The notes beneath the pieces were generated by a model. That model was not told the DNA's origin and searched no databases. It saw nothing but the letters and a program-made list of their open reading frames with translations. Below, one piece after another: positions 8,230 to 17,253 of a stretch of 64,000 nt of DNA (its first letter is position 1; the number at the start of each line of letters is the position of its first letter). The position numbers and the translations under genes were made by a program. The DNA comes from Metabacillus malikii (lineage in GTDB: Bacteria > Bacillota > Bacilli > Bacillales > Bacillaceae), in NCBI RefSeq assembly GCF_030813355.1, contig NZ_JAUSUD010000011.1, positions 62,001 to 126,000 of the forward strand, in the 5' to 3' direction.

Positions 8230-9132
8230 TTACTTAACAGGTTCCGGATTGTAATCTTCTTTAAATACAATTTCATCTTTTTGACGTTCCTTATTTGCCC
8301 ATTGGAAGAAGACATAGGCTAAAATTGATCCGTAGACAATTTCCTGGATAATCTTCATCAATACTCCACCGAGCTGTTGATCATCAATAAGCGGTAAAAT
8401 GTTAAACATATCAGGTCCTGTTAATGTTAAACCAGATAGCATATCTGCTGGTACACATAATTGTAATGCATTAATCCATGCCTGCGGCTCTGAATATGTC
8501 AAATAGAGCGGTTCTGGTGCAAAAATAATTAAAGCACACGCTGGTGTTAAAAGAACTCCATCGGCAAAAATATATCCGATTTTTTTAATACCTGTTAGCG
8601 TTCTCCACTCAGGAATTGTATTTAAAAGTGGCAACCACATCATTAAAGCCGCAATAAAAATTAACGATGTCATGCAAGCATGGTAAAATGCGTTTGTTTT
8701 TACAAAGTCAAACACTAAGGGCACATGGTATACCGAAAATAAACCATTAAAGACTATTAGCGCTAGAATCGGTTTCGTAAAGAATTTAATCATTGGATAA
8801 ATAAATGGTCTTTCAATAATTGCTTTCCATAACCAGTTTGGAATCCCCAGTATAAGTAAAGGTGGAACAACTAAATATAAAATTGCCATTTGGGTCATAT
8901 GCGCACTAAACATGATATGACCTAATAAATCAACAGGACTTCCTTTACTGATATACAACGAAATAATACCTGAAATAAAGAGTAATTTTTGTTTAGTTGA
9001 GACAGGGGTACTATTGTTAAATTTATGACGCCACGGTCCTATGATTACAAAATACCCGATTAGTATTAAAACCATAATCGACAAATAATAAGGACTCCAT
9101 AGTGCACGAAATCCAAATATATCAAAACCCAT
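8230..9132 (-). CDS. ctaG: CtaG, cytochrome c oxidase assembly protein
   Basis: A 300-residue polytopic membrane protein of the Bacillus-type CtaG (caa3_CtaG) family, needed for an active caa3 oxidase, probably through copper delivery or assembly. Visible features are about seven hydrophobic helices, an H-x-x-F-S-A-H-M-T-Q-M-A segment near residue 70, and an N-G-x-F-S-V-Y-H-V-P-L-V-F-D segment near 125, both with conserved His. It is unrelated to the proteobacterial Cox11-type CtaG. The ATG follows AAGGAGC. It lies downstream of ctaF but beyond a terminator and a 237-bp gap, so it may be transcribed separately from ctaCDEF. Confidence 0.93.
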   Translation of the reverse strand: MGFDIFGFRALWSPYYLSIMVLILIGYFVIIGPWRHKFNNSTPVSTKQKLLFISGIISLYISKGSPVDLLGHIMFSAHMTQMAILYLVVPPLLILGIPNWLWKAIIERPFIYPMIKFFTKPILALIVFNGLFSVYHVPLVFDFVKTNAFYHACMTSLIFIAALMMWLPLLNTIPEWRTLTGIKKIGYIFADGVLLTPACALIIFAPEPLYLTYSEPQAWINALQLCVPADMLSGLTLTGPDMFNILPLIDDQQLGGVLMKIIQEIVYGSILAYVFFQWANKERQKDEIVFKEDYNPEPVK

Positions 9133-9329
9133 TCTTTATTGCTCCTTTCAAATGCTAATCCTACCAATTAATTATACACATCAGTCAGTCTTGTATCAAT
9201 GAACGTTCAGTGAAATAGAGTTAGGGATTATATATAGTTTTTTCAACACGAACTTATATGTACTAGTATATTTTCTATGCAAGATTATCAACCATCGTAT
9301 TTAGGCTGTTAACATTCAAATTGTATAGA

Positions 9330-9363
9330 AAAGAGCAATCAGCATAATTGCCAATTGCTCTTT
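9330..9363 (-). terminator. Terminator of the ctaCDEF operon
   Basis: AAAGAGCAAT / ATTGCTCTTT stem with a 14-base loop. On the minus strand it is followed by TTTCTA. It lies 6 bases beyond the ctaF stop. Confidence 0.8.
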
Positions 9364-9369
9364 TTGTTT

Positions 9370-9702
9370 TTACCACCAAATAATTGTCATAAAAGCCAAT
9401 ACAGTTAGCACTGCTACGAACACACCTGAAAACAGGAATAATGCAGATGCTTCATGTCCTTTATGTTTCATATGCATAAAGTAGTAAAGTTGAAAAATTA
9501 CTTGAATAACTGCAAGCGTAAGGATGAAAGGAACTTTGAACCATTCACCAATTCCGTCATATCCAACAGCTATAAAAGCAACGATTGTTAAAAAGATCAT
9601 CATCGAAAATGTAACAACTTGTTGCTTCATTTCCTCTGCATTTCTTTTCTTACGGTAAATTAAATCTACTTTAGGGTTTGTTGAATTATGATTATTTGCC
9701 AT
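9370..9702 (-). CDS. ctaF: Cytochrome c oxidase (caa3) subunit IV
   Basis: A 110-residue subunit with three membrane helices (about residues 28-48, 55-75 and 85-108) and the motif IFQLYYFMHMKHKGHE typical of prokaryotic subunit IVB. It stabilises the oxidase core. The frame could begin at GTG 9703-9705 or ATG 9700-9702; the ATG is better spaced (8 bases) from GGTGGG. That ribosome site lies inside the last codons of ctaE, so the two are translationally coupled. Confidence 0.93.
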   Translation of the reverse strand: MANNHNSTNPKVDLIYRKKRNAEEMKQQVVTFSMMIFLTIVAFIAVGYDGIGEWFKVPFILTLAVIQVIFQLYYFMHMKHKGHEASALFLFSGVFVAVLTVLAFMTIIWW

Positions 9703-9706
9703 CACT

Positions 9707-10333
9707 TTATCCCACCATTCCCATTAAGTATACGACTGTAAAAATGAATACCCAAACAACGTCAATGAAGTGCCAATAAAGACTTGCAGTATAATACTTA
9801 GGAGCATTATAAAGGCTAAGACCACGTCTTGCATTACGAACAATTAACGTAACAATCCAGCATAAACCGAAAGTGACGTGTAAGCCATGTGTTCCTACTA
9901 ACGTATAGAAAGATGAACCTAGCGCACTTCCTGTGATTGTAAAGTGATATTCATGAACATAATGAGTGAACTCATAAATTTCCAATATTAAAAATGCTAA
10001 CCCTAAAAGGACTGTTATGATTAACCATAATTGCATTTTTGCAAAATTGAAATTTTTCATATGGTACATTGCATATACACTCGTTAAGCTTGATGTTAAT
10101 AATAGCATCGTTGCCGCAAAAACAAGTGGTAAATCAAATATTTCTTGGGTAGTAGGTCCACCTGCCGCAGAATCTTTCAAAGCTAGGAAGGTAGCAAAGA
10201 GACTAGCAAAAAGAACTGTCTCTCCACCTAAAAATAACCAAAACCCTAAGAATTTATTTTTACCTTCTAATGTTGCCTTTTCTGGAGAGGCAGGAAAGTT
10301 TTCTGCAGTTAATTTTTCTTCAACATGTGCCAT
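9707..10333 (-). CDS. ctaE: Cytochrome c oxidase (caa3) subunit III
   Basis: A 208-residue subunit III with five membrane helices. It carries the FWLFLGGETVLFASLFATFL segment, the GTHGLHVTFGLCW motif and the C-terminal YWHFIDVVWVFIFTVVYL motif of the family. It does not bind redox cofactors but stabilises subunit I. Its ATG overlaps the ctaD stop codon by one base and the ribosome site (GGAGGG) is inside ctaD, showing tight operon coupling. Confidence 0.96.
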   Translation of the reverse strand: MAHVEEKLTAENFPASPEKATLEGKNKFLGFWLFLGGETVLFASLFATFLALKDSAAGGPTTQEIFDLPLVFAATMLLLTSSLTSVYAMYHMKNFNFAKMQLWLIITVLLGLAFLILEIYEFTHYVHEYHFTITGSALGSSFYTLVGTHGLHVTFGLCWIVTLIVRNARRGLSLYNAPKYYTASLYWHFIDVVWVFIFTVVYLMGMVG

Positions 10334-12198
10334 TATGCTTTCCCTCCTTTTCCATCGTTAAGCAAATCTTCCTTATGGATATGGTATCCATGGTCATCGA
10401 GAATTGAGCGGAAGAACATTGCACCGAATGTAATGACAAATCCGAGAATTAAAACAGCTAAGCCCCAACTGTAATCTTCGCGATATAAGAACCCAAAAGA
10501 TGCAATAAATAGACCTAAAGAAATAATAAACGGTAAAATAGAACCGTTTGGCATATGAATATCACTTAACGGCTCAGCCGGTGTGATTTCTTTATTTCCC
10601 GCCATTTTCTCAACCCATAATGGATCTAAACCACGTACAAGTGGTGTCTGTTTAAAGTTGTATTCTGGTGGTGGTGACGGAATTGCCCATTCAAGCGTAC
10701 GTCCATCTCCCCACGGATCGTTTCCAACTCTTTCTCCCTTAATTGACGTTTGGATAACGTTAATTAATAAAACAATTGTTGCTACCGCCATGAAGAATGC
10801 ACCAACTGAACTTACTAAGTTCGCTGCTTCCCACCCTTGATTTGGTAAGAATGTGAATACACGACGCGGCATTCCCCAAAGACCTACAAAGTGTTGGATA
10901 AAGAATGTTAAGTGGAATCCGATAAAGAATAATACAAATGTAATTTTACTTAACGTTTCATTTAACATTTTACCAAACATTTTTGGCCACCAATAAGTTG
11001 TACCTGCAAAAATTGCGAAGACAACTCCACCAACGATTACATAGTGGAAGTGAGCAACAACAAAGTATGTATCATGGAATTGATAGTCAGCTGGAGCAGC
11101 TGCTAGCATGACACCTGTTACTCCACCCATTACAAATGAAGGGATAAATGCCACAGACCATAGCATTGGTGATGTGAATTTAATTGACCCACCCCAAATT
11201 GTAAAGAGCCAGTTAAAGATTTTGATACCAGTTGGAACCGCAATTGCCATTGTCGCTACTGCAAAAATAGCATTCGCAATCGGTCCTAAACCTGTTGTAA
11301 ACATATGGTGAGCCCATACCATGAATCCTAAAAAGCCAATTAATACTGTTGCAAACACCATTGATGAATATCCAAATAATCGTTTTTTAGCAAACACCGG
11401 TAAAATCTCGGAGAAAATACCGAATGCCGGTAAGATTAGAATATAAACCTCTGGATGTCCAAAAATCCAAAATAAGTGCTCATAAATGACTGTATTTCCA
11501 CCTAATGCTGCTTTAAAAAATGCAGTTCCGAAAAGGCGGTCTAACATAAGTAATGCTAAACCTACTGTAAGTGCAGGGAAAGCAAATAAGATTAATGCAG
11601 ATGCTACGAATGTTGTCCAAGTAAACAATGGCATCCGCATATATGTCATGCCCGGTGCACGCATATTAATAATGGTTACTAAAAAGTTAATACCTGCAAT
11701 AAGTGTTCCTAATCCAGATACCTGTAAACCTAATAAATAGAAATCAATCCCATGTCCAGGCGAGTCAATTGCTAACGATGCATAAGATGTCCACCCTGCA
11801 TCAGGTGCTCCACCTAAAAACCAACTAAGATTAAGGAAAATCCCTCCGAAGAAAAATAACCAAAAACCTAAAGAGTTTAGGAACGGGAACGCAACGTCAC
11901 GTGCCCCAATTTGTAAAGGTACAACTGCATTCATCAATGCAAATAATAATGGCATAGCCGCTAGGAATATCATTGTTGTACCGTGCATTGTTAAGATTTC
12001 ATTATATGTTCCAGCTGCAACAAAATCGTTGTTAGGTATTGCTAACTGGATTCGTATCATTAACGCTTCTAATCCACCTAGAAGGAAAAAGAAACCACCG
12101 GTTATCAGGTAAAGGATGGCAATCTTTTTATGGTCTACTGTTGTTAAGTAATCCCATATAACTGCACCTACCCCTTTTTTCTGAGTTAACGTGCTCAC
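10333..12198 (-). CDS. ctaD: Cytochrome c oxidase (caa3) subunit I
   Basis: The catalytic subunit of the heme-copper oxidase, holding heme a and the heme a3-CuB centre. The 621-residue protein has about 14 helices and all expected ligands: an N-terminal MHGTTMIFLAAMPL histidine, HPEVYILILPAFG with the cross-linked His-Tyr pair, the CuB pair in MVWAHHMFTTG, and HDTYFVVAHFHYVIVGG. This is the A-type pattern. The start is GTG 12196-12198, six bases after GGGAGGTAA; a longer in-frame extension upstream has no ribosome site and would overlap the 3' end of ctaC. Its length matches B. subtilis CtaD. Confidence 0.97.
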   Translation of the reverse strand: MSTLTQKKGVGAVIWDYLTTVDHKKIAILYLITGGFFFLLGGLEALMIRIQLAIPNNDFVAAGTYNEILTMHGTTMIFLAAMPLLFALMNAVVPLQIGARDVAFPFLNSLGFWLFFFGGIFLNLSWFLGGAPDAGWTSYASLAIDSPGHGIDFYLLGLQVSGLGTLIAGINFLVTIINMRAPGMTYMRMPLFTWTTFVASALILFAFPALTVGLALLMLDRLFGTAFFKAALGGNTVIYEHLFWIFGHPEVYILILPAFGIFSEILPVFAKKRLFGYSSMVFATVLIGFLGFMVWAHHMFTTGLGPIANAIFAVATMAIAVPTGIKIFNWLFTIWGGSIKFTSPMLWSVAFIPSFVMGGVTGVMLAAAPADYQFHDTYFVVAHFHYVIVGGVVFAIFAGTTYWWPKMFGKMLNETLSKITFVLFFIGFHLTFFIQHFVGLWGMPRRVFTFLPNQGWEAANLVSSVGAFFMAVATIVLLINVIQTSIKGERVGNDPWGDGRTLEWAIPSPPPEYNFKQTPLVRGLDPLWVEKMAGNKEITPAEPLSDIHMPNGSILPFIISLGLFIASFGFLYREDYSWGLAVLILGFVITFGAMFFRSILDDHGYHIHKEDLLNDGKGGKA

Positions 12199-12231
12199 AG
12201 TGTTACCTCCCTTATCATTGTCATCCAAAAA

Positions 12232-13338
12232 TTAATTATTCGATACTTTTAACCCCATTAAATATTCTGTAAGTGCATCCAATTCTTGGTCATTCAGCTT
12301 AGGATACGTATTTGTCATTTTATTTCCTGGTTTATATTTTTCAGGGTCTTTCAACCAGTTTTTAAGACTTTCTTCGTTATGATCCATGAAGCCAGCTATT
12401 TTTGACCGTTCTCCGAAATTAGCCAAGCTTGGTGCTGTTCTTGCTGCAGAAGGTCTTTCGTCCTTAGGAGTAACTGCGTGACAAGAAATACATCCTTTTT
12501 CTTCAAAAAGTTGTTCACCTTGTTGAGCTAAGTCAGTTGTTGCAGATGGTTCAGTATTTTGCATATCTGCAATCCACTTATCGAACTCTTCACGAGAAAC
12601 TGCTTTTACCTTAAAGTCCATTAAAGCATGTGATGGTCCACAAAGCTCAGCACACTTACCATAAAAGTACTCTCCAGCTTGGTCAGCTCGTTTTGAGTCG
12701 AATTTTAACCACATTTTGTTAAGGTTTTCACCTGTCGCATAATTACCTTCTACATTTGTATCCATTTTCCCCCCGATTGAAGGAATCCAAAACGAGTGTT
12801 TTACTTCATTTTGTTTTGATGCCAAATTAAAGTATACTTTTTCATCAGTTGGAACGATTAATTCCTGACTTGTAACAACCCCATAGTCAGGATATTCAAA
12901 TTCCCACCAATAAAGATTAGCTGTAACATTCACAACAATCTCTTCGTCTGGATTTCGGTTTTCGTCTGCCATTGCATCAACTTCTCCAAGTTTGAAAGTT
13001 GCAGAAATAACCGGAACTGTCAGGATAATTAATAAAAGAATAGGAATAACTGTCCAAATAATTTCTAGCTTATGATTCCCTTCTACTTGAACAGGAATGT
13101 TGTTTTCTTCACCTTTGCGTCGACGGAATTTTACGACAACATAAATGAAGATGACCGTTACGACTGCAATGACTACAACCATGATTAGTGTACTTAACAC
13201 CATTAGGTCATATTGCATATCCGCTACCTCACCAGCAGGTTGAAGCGTGGAAAGAAACGGTTCACCACAGCCGGCTAGAACAAGCGTCAATGCCGTAAAT
13301 AAAGATAATAGACGCCATTTTGTCAGCCTTTTTCTCAT
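12232..13338 (-). CDS. ctaC: Cytochrome c oxidase (caa3) subunit II with fused cytochrome c
   Basis: A 368-residue lipoprotein: a signal peptide with a LAGC lipobox, two membrane helices (about 40-65 and 85-110), the CuA domain and a C-terminal cytochrome c domain. CuA ligands are visible as K-H-S-F-W-I-P, the CAELCGPSH cysteine pair with its His, and the following Met. The heme site is CISCH with a probable axial Met in GNKMTNTYP. The fused cytochrome marks it as a caa3 enzyme. The start ATG 13336-13338 (MRKRLTKW) is preferred over the TTG eight codons upstream, which overlaps the AGAGGGG site. First gene of ctaCDEF; ctaB, which precedes it in B. subtilis, is absent. Confidence 0.96.
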   Translation of the reverse strand: MRKRLTKWRLLSLFTALTLVLAGCGEPFLSTLQPAGEVADMQYDLMVLSTLIMVVVIAVVTVIFIYVVVKFRRRKGEENNIPVQVEGNHKLEIIWTVIPILLLIILTVPVISATFKLGEVDAMADENRNPDEEIVVNVTANLYWWEFEYPDYGVVTSQELIVPTDEKVYFNLASKQNEVKHSFWIPSIGGKMDTNVEGNYATGENLNKMWLKFDSKRADQAGEYFYGKCAELCGPSHALMDFKVKAVSREEFDKWIADMQNTEPSATTDLAQQGEQLFEEKGCISCHAVTPKDERPSAARTAPSLANFGERSKIAGFMDHNEESLKNWLKDPEKYKPGNKMTNTYPKLNDQELDALTEYLMGLKVSNN

Positions 13339-13660
13339 AGCTAAATCAAACCCCTCTTTCAATAATTTATAATTCCTATTAGATTAATCAGGAACTTATT
13401 TATAAATAAATTCTTTTATAAGAAAGAATTCCAACGATACTGCGGAGTTTTCCGCCCAAAAATTTGTAATTAATTTTAAATTTCACTATTTCAAAAACAG
13501 AAAAATAGAATCAATCTGGTAGAACAGAATGTATGTAATGAACGTACATAATTCTTATAAGAAGAACTGATATGTAAATTGTAGGCGGTTCCACCATATA
13601 AATGATAGCGAAACTAATTAAAAACAGTCCTGTTGATATTAAATCATACTTCTTAGGTAA

Positions 13661-13701
13661 TTTGTGAACAAATCATGAAGAATTTATGTCTAAATTGTGA
13701 A
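13661..13701. promoter_or_regulatory. Two candidate ResD boxes upstream of ctaC
   Basis: TTTGTGAAC (13661-13669) and AATTGTGAA (13693-13701) resemble the ResD consensus TTTGTGAAT known from B. subtilis respiratory promoters. Their centres are about 32 bp, or three helical turns, apart. They lie about 325 bp upstream of ctaC. Confidence 0.4.
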
Positions 13702-14201
13702 AATGACCTTTTATCACCATATCATTTTATCATAAAATAGAAACATTCTTTAACCGTTTTCAAAAGTTTTCCCATTATTATCTTTTATAACACATACCTC
13801 ATATATTTCTAACAAAGTGTAAAAGATATTTCAACCTTTTTTAGAATTTTTTAATAAATGTTTTTTACTTAGTGGATGTCGTAATCATTGGTACTGTTTA
13901 CTTAGTTATCGTAGAGGACTACTTATGCGCTAAATAGGCAAAATGCATCTATCTTACTTCGAGATAAAAACATTAATCCACTATGATTCTATTTATCTCA
14001 ATCAATTCCGATTTCTAATATATTCTGCAATCTACACATTTCAACTCTCAGCGTTTTGCTCACATGTATAATACCTCCTAGCAAACATCTCGAGACCAGC
14101 AACCATCATACTCGAACAAGCGTATTTCATTATTAATTGCCTATAAAAAAATCATTTATGCGTTATTCAGTCGTTTATAAAGCGATAATATATCTTATAA
14201 T

Positions 14202-14210
14202 TTTGTGAAC
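14202..14210. promoter_or_regulatory. Candidate ResD box upstream of ctaA
   Basis: TTTGTGAAC lies 106 bp before the ctaA start. B. subtilis ctaA is a known ResD target. The match is to one half-site only. Confidence 0.4.
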
Positions 14211-14315
14211 TTTTAAGCTATTTCATTGTCTTTTTCCCTTACATTGTGTAGTATACGATGAGTATTTACTATTTAAAATTGTTATCATGAACGAGATAAA
14301 GAAGGTGAAGTTAAT

Positions 14316-15215
14316 TTGCAACGTTCTTTAAAATGGTTTGCCGTATTTACGACTGTTATTATGCTATTTGTCTTAATTGGCGGTGCCTTAGTAACAAAAA
14401 CAGATTCCGGTGCAGGGTGCGGAGACTCTTGGCCACTATGTCATGGTGAACTAATTCCAAGTAATATTACATTTGAATTAGTTATTGAACTTAGCCATCG
14501 TCTTGTAAGTGGACTTGCCGGTATTGTCGTAACGATTTTATCAGTATGGTCATGGATAAAAATAGGCCATATTAGAGAAACAAAATTTCTCGCAATTCTA
14601 TCTTTCGTGTTCCTAGTATTACAAGCACTTATTGGTGCAGCTGCTGTAGTATGGGGACAATCTGATGCAGTGTTAGCTTTACACTTTGGAATTTCATTAA
14701 TATCGTTTGCTTCTGTTCTATTACTTACGTTGTTAATTTTCGAAGTTGACAAAAAGTTCGATTCGCAATCGGTTGTCATTGATAAACAAATGAAGTTTCA
14801 TATGATCGGGATAGCGGTCTATACGTATCTTGTTGTTTACACTGGTGCATATGTACGTCATAAAGGAGCTAGCCTAGCTTGTCCTGATTGGCCTTTATGC
14901 AGCCCCCGTGCAGGTGGATTACCAACTACATTACATGAATGGATCCAAATGGGACATCGTGCTGCAGCAGGGTTAATCTTTATATGGATTGCCTATGCTA
15001 CATGGTATGCGATAAAACATCACAGTAATCAGAAAGTCTTGTATTGGGGCTGGTTACTTGCTTTTCTATTAATTATGTTACAAGCTTTATCAGGCGCTAT
15101 CGTTGTATTTACTAATTTAAATCTATATATGGCACTTGCACACGCGTTAATCATTGCTTGTTTATTCGGGCTATTGAGTTATTTCTTACTATTAGTAAGC
15201 AGAAGTAAGAATTGA
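14316..15215 (+). CDS. ctaA: Heme A synthase
   Basis: CtaA converts heme O to heme A for the aa3-type oxidases. The 299-residue protein has eight predicted membrane helices arranged as two similar four-helix halves. It keeps the extracellular cysteine pair of the Bacillus enzyme (C35, C42, in [11 protein letters not shown]), the E57/H61 region ([13 protein letters not shown]), a second His in VLALHFG, a second Cys pair (ACPDWPLC) and His residues in the C-terminal half ([16 protein letters not shown]). It starts with TTG about 7 bases after AAGGTG. It is divergent from ctaC, as in B. subtilis, but pycA does not follow it. Confidence 0.96.
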   Translation: MQRSLKWFAVFTTVIMLFVLIGGALVTKTDSGAGCGDSWPLCHGELIPSNITFELVIELSHRLVSGLAGIVVTILSVWSWIKIGHIRETKFLAILSFVFLVLQALIGAAAVVWGQSDAVLALHFGISLISFASVLLLTLLIFEVDKKFDSQSVVIDKQMKFHMIGIAVYTYLVVYTGAYVRHKGASLACPDWPLCSPRAGGLPTTLHEWIQMGHRAAAGLIFIWIAYATWYAIKHHSNQKVLYWGWLLAFLLIMLQALSGAIVVFTNLNLYMALAHALIIACLFGLLSYFLLLVSRSKN

Positions 15216-15219
15216 ATCT

Positions 15220-15263
15220 AATCAAAAAAGGACTATCCTAAGTTGGATAAGTCCTTTTTTGAT
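15220..15263. terminator. Bidirectional terminator between ctaA and ftsW
   Basis: ATCAAAAAAGGACTTA-type arms pair with TAAGTCCTTTTTTGAT around a TCCTAAGTTGGA centre. T runs occur on both strands, serving both convergent genes. Confidence 0.88.
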
Positions 15264-15290
15264 CGCCACCGTTTATACAATTTCATATCT

Positions 15291-16508
15291 TTAAGTTGTT
15301 GATTGTCTAACTTGTTTTTCCTTTACAATGGAGACGGTTTTAGTATTTTTTTCGCTCGGTTTTTGGTATGTTTCACGATAATTTGTAAACATCGAGACAT
15401 TAACAAGTAGTCCCATCGATATCAATAATAGAAGCAATGACGAGCCACCATAACTAATAAACGGAAGTGGCACCCCTGTAATCGGAATCAACCCAGTTAA
15501 TCCCCCTAAATTTATTAAGGACTGTATCGCAATCATGCTTGATATACCAACAGCTAACAAAGTTCCAAATGGATCCTGGCATTTTCTCGCAACTGAAAAA
15601 CCTTTTAATATAATAAAACTTAAAAGCACGAGAACAAACACAACCCCAAATATTCCTAGCTCCTCAGCTATAATTGCCATGATAAAATCTGTATGTGATT
15701 CAGGAAGATAGCCATACTTTTGAACACTTTGTCCTAACCCTAAACCCTTTAAACCACCTGAGCCTATCGCATAGAATGAGTTTACAAGCTGGTAACCATC
15801 ACCCTGTATATCACCAAAAGGATCTGCTACACCTTTAAAACGGCTAAGTTGTTCTCCACTAAAGATATTTTTTCCACTAATAAATAAAAATACGACCATC
15901 ATTAAACCAAAAGTAACAACTAGCGATACTAATTTTAGAATTGTTTTCAGTCCCATGCCAGAGCATAAAATCATACATACTGCAATGCTGCTAATGATAA
16001 ATGCTGTACCAAAATCCGGTTGTATCAATACAAAAAAGCAGATGAAACCAGTAAAAATCAATGGCGGTAAAACACCTTTACCAAACTGATCAATATAATT
16101 TTGTTTTTTATCGTATACGGCTGCAAGATAAAGGATTACACTTAATTTCACTAGTTCACCAGGCTGTAAATTTAGGGCACCAAGATTTAGCCAACTCTTC
16201 GCGTTCCCTGCAACATGTCCCACAAAAAATAAGGAAACTAGCAGCATGATTGAGCCAAGTACAATCATTTTAATTATTGTGCTATTTAGGAAAGCACGGT
16301 ATGGAAATATCATCATAATGATAAAGGCAACTCCGCCTACAAACAGGGCCAGCCTCTGTCGTTGAAAGAAATGGTCAGGTTCTAGTCCCCACCTAGCAAC
16401 AGCTGCAATCATGCTAGAACTATATACCATCACAAGACCAAAAGCACAAAGTAGTATTATTGCTAATATTAATGAATAATCATATGACCTGATAATTCGC
16501 TTTACCAT
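15291..16508 (-). CDS. ftsW: FtsW, SEDS-family septal peptidoglycan polymerase
   Basis: A 405-residue membrane protein of the SEDS (shape, elongation, division, sporulation) family that polymerises lipid II at the septum with a class B PBP. Ten hydrophobic helices are visible. Family motifs include LALFVGGVAF, LNLQPGELVKLSVILYLA, QPDFGTAFIISSIA, GSGGLKGLGLGQS, LPESHTDFIMAIIAEELG and the C-terminal GVPLPFISYGGSSLL signature. In B. subtilis the gene is next to ylaN and upstream of pycA. The neighbouring ylaN favours FtsW over RodA. The ATG follows AAGGAAGAGA. Confidence 0.93.
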   Translation of the reverse strand: MVKRIIRSYDYSLILAIILLCAFGLVMVYSSSMIAAVARWGLEPDHFFQRQRLALFVGGVAFIIMMIFPYRAFLNSTIIKMIVLGSIMLLVSLFFVGHVAGNAKSWLNLGALNLQPGELVKLSVILYLAAVYDKKQNYIDQFGKGVLPPLIFTGFICFFVLIQPDFGTAFIISSIAVCMILCSGMGLKTILKLVSLVVTFGLMMVVFLFISGKNIFSGEQLSRFKGVADPFGDIQGDGYQLVNSFYAIGSGGLKGLGLGQSVQKYGYLPESHTDFIMAIIAEELGIFGVVFVLVLLSFIILKGFSVARKCQDPFGTLLAVGISSMIAIQSLINLGGLTGLIPITGVPLPFISYGGSSLLLLLISMGLLVNVSMFTNYRETYQKPSEKNTKTVSIVKEKQVRQSTT

Positions 16509-16612
16509 ATTATCTCTTCCTTATCATACATGGTGTTTATCGTGTGTTGATTTCATTTTACTATAATCTTCGCTTTTAAAATGTCAAAATCCTTTAAAAC
16601 ATAAAGAAAAAT

Positions 16613-16651
16613 AAAAAAACCCAAACTTACGAACAGTTAGTTTGAGTTTCA
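16613..16651 (-). terminator. Terminator of ylaN
   Basis: AAACCCAAACT / AGTTTGAGTTT stem with a TACGAACAGTT loop. The T run is on the minus strand, just past the ylaN stop. Confidence 0.82.
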
Positions 16652-16655
16652 TTCA

Positions 16656-16937
16656 TTATTTGCCTGTAAATGCTTCGTGTAATGCAGACAACTCACGTTC
16701 AAGCGTGTCTAACAATTCCTTTCCCTCATGTTCCCCAACTAAGCCTAATCTAACAGCAAAATCTATTTCTCTAGATAAACCAAACATTTGAGTATCTAAA
16801 ACCTCTTCATAAAGAGGACATTGAGGCATTGTTAAATTGTCCATTTGGACTTTTATCAATTTCATGATTTTATCAGCATCAGCTTTTAGTATTGACAATG
16901 CTTTCTCACGATGATTAATAGCAATTTCAGACGCCAA
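16656..16937 (-). CDS. ylaN: YlaN (UPF0358), iron-linked regulator protein
   Basis: A 93-residue helical cytosolic protein beginning [20 protein letters not shown], matching the UPF0358 family. Work in B. subtilis and Staphylococcus aureus ties YlaN to iron homeostasis by interaction with Fur; in iron limitation it becomes essential. The sequence contains a conserved [22 protein letters not shown] core. It starts with TTG 5 bases after GGAGGGA. It has its own terminator and lies between ftsW and the divergent ylaL. Confidence 0.93.
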   Translation of the reverse strand: MASEIAINHREKALSILKADADKIMKLIKVQMDNLTMPQCPLYEEVLDTQMFGLSREIDFAVRLGLVGEHEGKELLDTLERELSALHEAFTGK

Positions 16938-17253
16938 ATGAATCCCTCCGTTTCCGAGCGATTACCCTATTCTTATTTATTAATATTATATCCTAATCAT
17001 TGAAATTGCAAGGACAATCATTTTTAATCTCTAATTATTAGACTCCTTTTCCTAGAAACAGTTTAGTTTGCATATCAATTTTTTTATAATCCTATGACTT
17101 TTACTCAAGAAGGATACATTACCCCTAATGCTTTAAGACCACTTAAATCCATTTCGTTAGATATTTTTCAGTCATATCACCTTTCGTAGTCCCTTAAACA
17201 TGTACAAAATTCATAAAAAAGTTTATACTTGCGATGGAAAGGGAGGGTTATTT

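Larger units (their letters stand above)
13339..14315. other. Long intergenic region between ctaC and ctaA (no ctaB)
   Basis: This 977-bp AT-rich divergent region sits where B. subtilis has ctaB (heme O synthase). No ctaB or remnant is recognisable on either strand. It carries three ResD-like boxes. A short open stretch on the minus strand (about 13530-13680) has no start codon or ribosome site. Confidence 0.7.

Noticed and set aside
9200-9209. TGAACGTTCA palindrome between ctaF and ctaG
   Set aside because: A single 10-bp palindrome is expected by chance at this scale; no longer operator symmetry is seen.
10017-11740. Several reading frames on the plus strand opposite ctaD and ctaE
   Set aside because: They are antisense to well-supported oxidase genes, lack ribosome sites and have compositions typical of complementary-strand artefacts.
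13530-13690. Open stretch on the minus strand resembling a short hydrophobic protein
   Set aside because: No start codon or ribosome site in frame and a stop just upstream; AT-rich DNA often gives hydrophobic frames. It is not a recognisable ctaB remnant.
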